Source: Taishania sp964580465 (GTDB taxonomy: Bacteria > Bacteroidota > Bacteroidia > Flavobacteriales_D > Crocinitomicaceae). From it: a stretch of 64,000 nucleotides of DNA. The translations under genes and the position numbers were made by a program. Location of the stretch: NCBI GenBank assembly GCA_964580465.1, contig CAZOKJ010000012.1, forward strand, positions 1 to 64,000, written 5' to 3'. A model generated the notes under the pieces. It was given only the letters and a program-made list of their open reading frames with translations, did not search any database and was not told the origin of the DNA. This document shows, one piece after another, positions 58,826-64,000 of this stretch. How positions within the stretch are numbered: position 1 is the first letter of the stretch; each line of letters begins with the position of its first letter.

Positions 58826-61498
58826 TTATCTCAGCACGTTCACGTGCCCTGATGTGTAAACGGTGTTTAATTCATTGCCACAAGGCTTATAGCGAACAAT
58901 GTAATGATACAGACCTGTTTGAACGTATTGTCCTTTATAAGTTCCATCCCAGGTGGCGGTGTAGTCATTGCTTTCAAAGATGATTTCTCCCCAACGATCG
59001 TAGATGGTCATGTTCCATTCACTTGGTTCTAAGACCATTTTGGCTTGAAAAACGGGATTGAACTCATCCTCGTCTGGTGTGAACGTATTGGGTATAAAAA
59101 TAGAAAAAGGCTCGACGTAGATTTTTTGCATAGTTGTATCTCTACACCCCTTGTCTGATACAGCAATTAAGCGCACATAATGATCACCACTAGTTAAATA
59201 ATAATGCTCTGGATGTGTTGCTGTTGAAAACGCCATGCCATCATCAAAGAAGTAATGATACGTTGCAGCGTCTGTGCTTAAATTGGTGAATCGAATCAAT
59301 GGGTGACAAATATCTGTTTCTAGTTTGTCTACTAAAAATTGAGCCTTAGGCGTTGGATTAACGTTGATTAAATCCACTTGCGATAAATACAGCGTGTCAA
59401 TGCACCCTTCTTCCGTCAATACTTTCAAGGTAACAGGGTAATTTCCAGCAGTTGTGTAAACGTGAATTGGATGCTCTTCTGTAGAAGTGAAACCATCACC
59501 AAAGTCCCACTCATAGTACATTGGTGAATCGGCTGAGCTGTAATTGATGAAATGAGCTGCAAAAGGTTCACATTGCAACCCAGGTTCTATACCAAAACCT
59601 ATCGTAGGTTCTTTGTAAATAAAAACAGTCGATGCAGCTTGTTTCACGCATTGATCAAACTGACCTACCAAGGTTACAGAATGTGTTCCAGGTGTGTCGA
59701 AATGAATACCTGTCAAGGTGCTTCCTTGTTGGGTAGAAGGTTGCACTCCCGAACCAAAAACATAGTGATAAGTAGCGTGTGGAGGTCCTGCAACTGTTCC
59801 AACAAAATCAAATGAGTTGCCTGTTATACATTGATCTGGGCTTTGTGTAAAGCTAACTTCTAATTTCTCGTTGACGTGAATTGTCAACTGCATAGAATCC
59901 ACACAGGCAGCTGTTGACCACGCTTTATAGTTCACAACATAGGTTCCGCCTGCAGGAAATTCATACGTAGGAGACTGTTGATTACTCGTGGCGCCATTGA
60001 CACCAAAATCCCAAAAGTGATTGGTCGCGTTTTGCGTAGAATTGACAAAATGCACCTCTAAACCATCGCATTCATAATTGGCTGGGGTTGCTATTTGTGC
60101 GTGCGGCTGGGGCAAAACATGGGCTATCACTGTATCTTTGGCCTCACAAACTTTGTACTTACTAGTTAAAATAACAGTTTTGTTTCCTGCTGAATTAAAA
60201 TGGGTATTTGCTTGTGGTCCAGTAGCTGATGTTGGCGTGGCACTTGAGCCAAAATTCCAAGAAAGCGTGGTACCTGTCGGGCCGTCTGTTACAGCGTTAA
60301 ACTCATAATTATTATTCAAGAAACACAGAGAATCCACAAACTGAATAGAACTATTGAGTTTTTTGTACAAGTTTATTTCGATATGAGCGGTGTCTGTGCA
60401 TGGCCAACCTGGGTTTACAACCAAAGTAGCAATGTATTTCCCTGTATCGGGGTAGGTATAACTTGGAGCAAATTGATTACTTACGTCAGAAGTGGTAGTT
60501 GGGTCACCAAAATCCCATTTGTAATTTGTTCCACCGTAGGAATTGTTAGCAAAATGAATGGTTAAATTATCCGTGCAAAAACCAGTAAAACCAGGCAATT
60601 GTTCTTGTGTTGGCAAAATGGCTTGCATGGTGATGTTGCAGTTGAATACTCTAAAAATAAAATCCCTTACAGTAGAAGAAATAAGTGTTCCATTTCTGTA
60701 CTCATCCACTCGAATGCCTACAACAAATCGACCGGTTAAATTAGGCAAGCCCGTCAACATTCCTGTTGAATTATTGATAGCTAAAGTGGATCCAGGTCCT
60801 AAAGGTTGTCCTTGTGAAAAACCAGGCGCCCAAGTTACAGGAGCATACGGAGGAGCGGGTGTTGGCGTTGGCATTGGGTTGGTTGTGGTACCACCTCTAA
60901 AAGGAGTCGCCAACGAATAGACCAATTGATCACCATCAGGTTCCGTAGCGGAATGGTTGAAGTTCAATGCATCATTGTTGCACAACAACATCGGAGGATA
61001 GTTTAAAAACCTCGGACTGCTATTTTGATAGGCATTGTTTTCAATTCCAGGTATGTTAACAGTCAATGTAAGCCCCGTTTCATCTGGATTGACTAAATTA
61101 TTGATATTCGGTCCTCTGCAACAACGAACGTAAGCCACTCGATAACCGCCTGGGATTGGAGGCAAGGTCACAACGGTTGAGTAAAGCGAATTTTCTGTAC
61201 AGATATTCGTTGGAGGAATGACACAGGGATTATTAAACGTTACGGGAACATTGGTTTTTCCAGTGTAAGGAACGTCGATATTTTGCACCGATGTATTATT
61301 AGAAGCACGGAAAATTCCAAGAGGCAAGGGAGAATCAAAATCAGCCCCACTTGACAAACAATCTCTGAAAACATTAATAAAAATTCGATATTGATTGTTC
61401 CCCAAATAATCATAATACATTTCACCTCCAACAATGTGCGACGCACGCGATTGGAAAGCGACCATTAGTACAATAAAGGGCAATATTAAGTGTCTCAT
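58826..61498 (-). CDS. PKD-domain surface protein with gliding-motility-type C-terminus (T9SS type B)
   Basis: The 890-residue secreted protein has a signal peptide (MRHLILPFIVLMVAFQSRAS) and an N-terminal domain of about 300 residues often found in such proteins (HIVGGEMYYDYLGNNQYRI). Several PKD-type repeats follow, marked by YKWDFGD, HFWDFG and YYEWDFGDGFTS. The C-terminal domain is typical of T9SS type B cargo: FIPNTFTPDEDEFNPVF, WNMTIYDRWGEIIFES, YKGQYVQTGLYHYIVRYKPC. It is probably a cell-surface adhesin or matrix protein. Confidence 0.92.
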   Translation of the reverse strand: MRHLILPFIVLMVAFQSRASHIVGGEMYYDYLGNNQYRIFINVFRDCLSSGADFDSPLPLGIFRASNNTSVQNIDVPYTGKTNVPVTFNNPCVIPPTNICTENSLYSTVVTLPPIPGGYRVAYVRCCRGPNINNLVNPDETGLTLTVNIPGIENNAYQNSSPRFLNYPPMLLCNNDALNFNHSATEPDGDQLVYSLATPFRGGTTTNPMPTPTPAPPYAPVTWAPGFSQGQPLGPGSTLAINNSTGMLTGLPNLTGRFVVGIRVDEYRNGTLISSTVRDFIFRVFNCNITMQAILPTQEQLPGFTGFCTDNLTIHFANNSYGGTNYKWDFGDPTTTSDVSNQFAPSYTYPDTGKYIATLVVNPGWPCTDTAHIEINLYKKLNSSIQFVDSLCFLNNNYEFNAVTDGPTGTTLSWNFGSSATPTSATGPQANTHFNSAGNKTVILTSKYKVCEAKDTVIAHVLPQPHAQIATPANYECDGLEVHFVNSTQNATNHFWDFGVNGATSNQQSPTYEFPAGGTYVVNYKAWSTAACVDSMQLTIHVNEKLEVSFTQSPDQCITGNSFDFVGTVAGPPHATYHYVFGSGVQPSTQQGSTLTGIHFDTPGTHSVTLVGQFDQCVKQAASTVFIYKEPTIGFGIEPGLQCEPFAAHFINYSSADSPMYYEWDFGDGFTSTEEHPIHVYTTAGNYPVTLKVLTEEGCIDTLYLSQVDLINVNPTPKAQFLVDKLETDICHPLIRFTNLSTDAATYHYFFDDGMAFSTATHPEHYYLTSGDHYVRLIAVSDKGCRDTTMQKIYVEPFSIFIPNTFTPDEDEFNPVFQAKMVLEPSEWNMTIYDRWGEIIFESNDYTATWDGTYKGQYVQTGLYHYIVRYKPCGNELNTVYTSGHVNVLR

Positions 61499-61574
61499 TT
61501 AGATTATTCTATACCAAAGGTAATGCTTTTTAGGAATGATAGATTTAATTTTTTGTTAAAAGTGAAAAATAATG

Positions 61575-61611
61575 AAAAAAGAGAGGGTGTCCAATTTTTG
61601 AACACCCTCTT
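61575..61611 (-). terminator. terminator of the 167-residue lipoprotein gene
   Basis: AGAGGGTGT(C/T)CAA-TTTTTG-AACACCCTCT forms a stem of about 12 bp with one mismatch. On the minus strand it is followed by TTTTTT and lies 32 nt after the lipoprotein stop. Confidence 0.85.
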
Positions 61612-61643
61612 CACATCATTTTAAAACAATCTATTCATTCTGA

Positions 61644-62147
61644 TTATTTTTTAAATAAACCTCCAAATAAACCTTTCTTTACAGCTGCATCTGGTGCGTT
61701 ATCTTTATATGCTTTAATTGGTGCACCTACTCTGTTCAACATAATGAAAGATTTCACTTGAGCTGTGTCTTTTACATCAACATTTACTGTTTTAACAAAC
61801 TTAGCGGCAAATCCCGTAACTGTTACAGTAACATTAATTCCTTTTACTTCTTTAGAAATAACTGGTTCCCACAAGAAATCTGCATTTGCTGATGCGATAC
61901 ATTGTGCCAACGCTTGTTGAACATAATACTCTTGGTTTTTCTCTTTGTCAATTTTTCCAGAAATAGTGGATGATAATTTTTTAGATAAATCAACATCGTA
62001 ATCAACATACTTAGGCATCATAACTTCTGCTACGTGGTGTCCATTTGACACTTTGTTCGTGTACGTTTTGTTTACAGAACTACATGAACCCAATCCTAAC
62101 GTCAACGCGACTGCTGACACAAATAATACTTTTCTTTTCATAGTCAT
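61644..62147 (-). CDS. lipoprotein of unknown function
   Basis: The 167-residue protein has a lipoprotein signal (MTMKRKVLFVSAVALTLGLG, lipobox LGSCS, Cys about 22). The start may be the ATG at 62147 or the MKRK two codons later. The mature domain is beta/alpha in look, with VEMMPKYVDYDVDLSKKLS-type and FLWEPVISKEVKGINVTVTV segments, and a basic tail rich in Gly, Phe and Lys (KKGLFGGLFKK). No family recognised. Twin palindromes upstream (62270-62302) may regulate it. Confidence 0.75.
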   Translation of the reverse strand: MTMKRKVLFVSAVALTLGLGSCSSVNKTYTNKVSNGHHVAEVMMPKYVDYDVDLSKKLSSTISGKIDKEKNQEYYVQQALAQCIASANADFLWEPVISKEVKGINVTVTVTGFAAKFVKTVNVDVKDTAQVKSFIMLNRVGAPIKAYKDNAPDAAVKKGLFGGLFKK

Positions 62148-62269
62148 TTTTTTTTTTAGTGTAATAATTCAATAGTATTCAATTCAGTAAGCCGTTAGAT
62201 TCCATATCGGACTCCTAAATCGAAACAAAGAAAAATAAAAAAAAAACGAAAACAAAGTCAACAAAAAAA

Positions 62270-62302
62270 AAATACGTATTTCTCTAAAAAAATACGTATT
62301 TT
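62270..62302. promoter_or_regulatory. twin palindromic site AATACGTATT
   Basis: AATACGTATT occurs at 62271-62280 and 62291-62300, exactly 20 bp apart (about two helical turns), each extended by A and T to 12-14 bases. The sites lie between two minus-strand genes, about 125-155 nt upstream of the 167-residue lipoprotein start and past the end of the DUF4836 gene. The arrangement suggests cooperative binding of a dimeric regulator. Confidence 0.45.
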
Positions 62303-62353
62303 GTCGTATAAAAACAACTGTTTATCGTTTAAAAAGCGAAGTGCATTTTGTGC

Positions 62354-63790
62354 TTAAACAAGCATATCTTCAAAAATAGTTAATGCTTTTTGGAACACTT
62401 GTTTTAGGATATTATCTTTACCATCTTTCGCTTTTATCACTAATTTTCCACCATTTATATCGTAATCAAATTGAACATATTGTATCAACTCAACAAATTG
62501 AGAAGCGCCATCTAACTGAAATTCTTTCATGTCGATTGTGCTCACATCAATGAATAAGTTAACACTTCCTTTTCCGTAGTTTTTACCGATTTCTGGCAAT
62601 TCAACAGCGTTTCCTGCGTAGTTTGCTGATGTGGAAGCAATCAAGTTATTGTCTGATAAATTTACAACTGCAAAATCTTTTGCCATGCGCTCTTTCAATA
62701 AATTACCCAACATTTTTCCTTGTCCAGCCAAACCGATGAACAAATTAGCATCTGGCGTCAATCCATCCAAAGCGGAAGCAATATCACCAAACAATAAAAT
62801 TCCTACTTGTCCCGTAACTAATTTTGACACATCAAAATCGGCTAACACCATCGCTTTTTCAAATTCTCCACCCAATTCTTTACTCAAATCTTTGAGTGCA
62901 TTAGGTGCATAATCTGTTAAAAATTGCTGTGCCTTAACTACGTCTAAGTTCATAGAAAGCCCCATAAAAGGCGTTCCTTTCCCCATGTTATTGACTAAAG
63001 TGCCTTTTGAATCTGAACCTAAAAACAATTTAGCTTTCAACGCATCAGAAAAATAATTTTTTGTTTCAACAACCAATGCTCCAGCGTCAAACTTTACTGT
63101 TAAATCCACAAAAGAATTGGTCAACATGTTTCTAAGTTCCTTGCGTTTCTCTTCGCTCAAGTTTTCCAAATCGGTGTTAGAAGTGCCATACAAGTTGGAT
63201 AAGTTAGCACCAACAACCACGTCATCTGTTTTCTTCAAAATATCAGCCACATGCCCAGTGCTCACATCTTTTTTAAATTGCTTGAACACGTTTGCTAATT
63301 CATCTTCTGGATTGTCCACATCAGCTTTTACAATAGCAACCGCCATTGTTTGATTGAAAGCCAACGATAAATCACCATCTTGTAAAAAACTAAAGTGCTT
63401 TCCTTCTTCTATTTCAAATCCATTAGTTGTTAAATTGGCTTTCAAAGAATCTGCATTTTTTACGTCTAAAAATAAATAAGTTGCTTTAGGATTGGCATCA
63501 TTAATAGGTCCTTCTACAGCAAAAAATACAGGTTCATCTATTTTAAGCGAATTAGCAAGTTGGTTGATCGTTGGACCAAGCATTGCCTTGATTTTTGCCT
63601 CTTTGTCATATTCAGTTTTTTGAAGAATAGTCCCTAAACGAATGGAACCAAAACTCACAATCGCTTCATTATCATTTAAAAATGATGAAAAATTTTCAGC
63701 AGTTGATCGTCCCTCTGTAGATTTTCCACAAGAAAAAACAACTGTTGCTAAAGCAACAAAAACAAAAGCGATACGGACAAATCTTTTCAT
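62354..63790 (-). CDS. DUF4836-like lipoprotein
   Basis: The 478-residue lipoprotein has a signal peptide with lipobox VFSCG (Cys about 21). The mature protein resembles the Bacteroidota family DUF4836: FLNDNEAIVSFGSIRLGTILQ near the start, repeated beta/alpha modules, and DANLFIGLAGQGKMLGNLL late in the chain. Its function is unknown, though it probably resides in the periplasm or at the outer membrane. It is upstream of the other lipoprotein gene on the same strand, with a 200-nt gap and the twin palindromes between. Confidence 0.82.
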   Translation of the reverse strand: MKRFVRIAFVFVALATVVFSCGKSTEGRSTAENFSSFLNDNEAIVSFGSIRLGTILQKTEYDKEAKIKAMLGPTINQLANSLKIDEPVFFAVEGPINDANPKATYLFLDVKNADSLKANLTTNGFEIEEGKHFSFLQDGDLSLAFNQTMAVAIVKADVDNPEDELANVFKQFKKDVSTGHVADILKKTDDVVVGANLSNLYGTSNTDLENLSEEKRKELRNMLTNSFVDLTVKFDAGALVVETKNYFSDALKAKLFLGSDSKGTLVNNMGKGTPFMGLSMNLDVVKAQQFLTDYAPNALKDLSKELGGEFEKAMVLADFDVSKLVTGQVGILLFGDIASALDGLTPDANLFIGLAGQGKMLGNLLKERMAKDFAVVNLSDNNLIASTSANYAGNAVELPEIGKNYGKGSVNLFIDVSTIDMKEFQLDGASQFVELIQYVQFDYDINGGKLVIKAKDGKDNILKQVFQKALTIFEDMLV

Positions 63791-63877
63791 AGTATATGTA
63801 TTTTTTAGATTCTAAATTAATGCGTTCAATTATTCAGTGCATATTTCGTGCCAAAATTATAAAAATTGAATAGACAA

Positions 63878-64000
63878 CTATCTTTCTTTAACAATAATTG
63901 CTCTTTTAGAAGCGATAGCTTCCACGCATTTCATGCCATCAATAGCAGCAGAAATAATTCCACCAGCATAACCTGCCCCCTCTGCGCATGGATACAAACC
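63878..64000 (-). CDS. C-terminus of an FAD-dependent oxidoreductase (partial)
   Basis: The last 40 codons of a minus-strand gene that continues beyond the window read GLYPCAEGAGYAGGIISAAI, then DGMKCVEAIASKRAIIVKER and a TAG at 63878-63880. The GLYPCxEGAGYAGGI pattern is the final FAD-binding segment of the large uncharacterised NAD(P)/FAD-dependent oxidoreductases (about 520 residues) conserved in many bacteria. Confidence 0.85.
   Translation of the reverse strand, partial: GLYPCAEGAGYAGGIISAAIDGMKCVEAIASKRAIIVKER

Noticed and set aside
1..64000. Prophage, CRISPR-Cas, restriction-modification or other known defence island
   Set aside because: No integrase, phage structural gene, Cas protein, methyltransferase with restriction partner, or direct-repeat array was found; the only mobile traces are decayed fragments.

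Overview
The window looks like chromosomal DNA from a member of the Bacteroidota, most likely order Flavobacteriales. A Fluviicola/Crocinitomicaceae-like bacterium is my guess, but the sequence alone cannot place it at genus level. The evidence is: AT-rich DNA; promoters of the Bacteroidota type (TTG, 18-19 bp, TAnnTTTG) in front of tRNA genes and prfC; a secreted peptidase with a type IX secretion (T9SS) C-terminal tail; a PKD protein with a gliding-motility-associated C-terminal domain; an OmpA protein with thrombospondin type 3 repeats; and many short lipoproteins.

Layout. 1-6.3 kb: tRNA-Leu and tRNA-Gly, rpiB, a decayed ParD-like antitoxin, a propeller-type LytS kinase with its LytTR regulator, then tRNA-Ser followed by a 149-bp tandem duplication that carries the tRNA 3' end, an insertion-sequence remnant and tRNA-Asn. 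6.4-11 kb: ssb, a YceI lipoprotein, mnmD, aspartate kinase and gpsA. 11.2-17.6 kb: a TetR-controlled RND efflux operon (adaptor, pump, outer-membrane channel). 17.7-23.1 kb: a cytochrome oxidase assembly and accessory operon (heme O synthase, two subunit III paralogs, subunit IV, two Sco-like proteins, DUF420). 23.1-31.4 kb: an orphan OmpR regulator, a T9SS peptidase, an OmpA-like protein, and an MsbA-type ABC exporter overlapping a leaderless periplasmic-binding-protein-like gene. 31.5-37.7 kb: a second TetR/RND efflux operon with the opposite internal order (regulator, channel, adaptor, pump). 38-49 kb: small membrane proteins, a polysaccharide deacetylase next to wecB, an alkaline-phosphatase-superfamily enzyme, a sugar transporter, hemerythrin, prfC, an HD hydrolase and a ROK sugar kinase. 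49-49.6 kb: a decayed IS4-like transposase and tRNA-Leu(CAA). 49.8-58.6 kb: a Pit phosphate transporter with its DUF47 partner, then a cluster of SpoIIM fusion, DUF4129, DUF4350, MoxR and DUF58. 58.6-64 kb: a palindrome-rich intergenic patch, a large PKD surface protein, two lipoproteins and the C-terminus of an FAD-dependent oxidoreductase running off the window.

Most of the window is ordinary core genome. I found no CRISPR array, prophage, intact insertion sequence or obvious new defence system. The points that most deserve a second look are the tRNA-Ser-linked repeat, the palindromic intergenic elements (around 37.9, 58.7 and 62.3 kb), the soluble hydrophilic insertions shared by both oxidase subunit III paralogs, an EF-hand-like loop inside the DUF420 protein, the SpoIIM fusion in the MoxR cluster, and the leaderless binding protein coupled to an ABC exporter. 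All family assignments come from reading motifs by eye; no database search was run.
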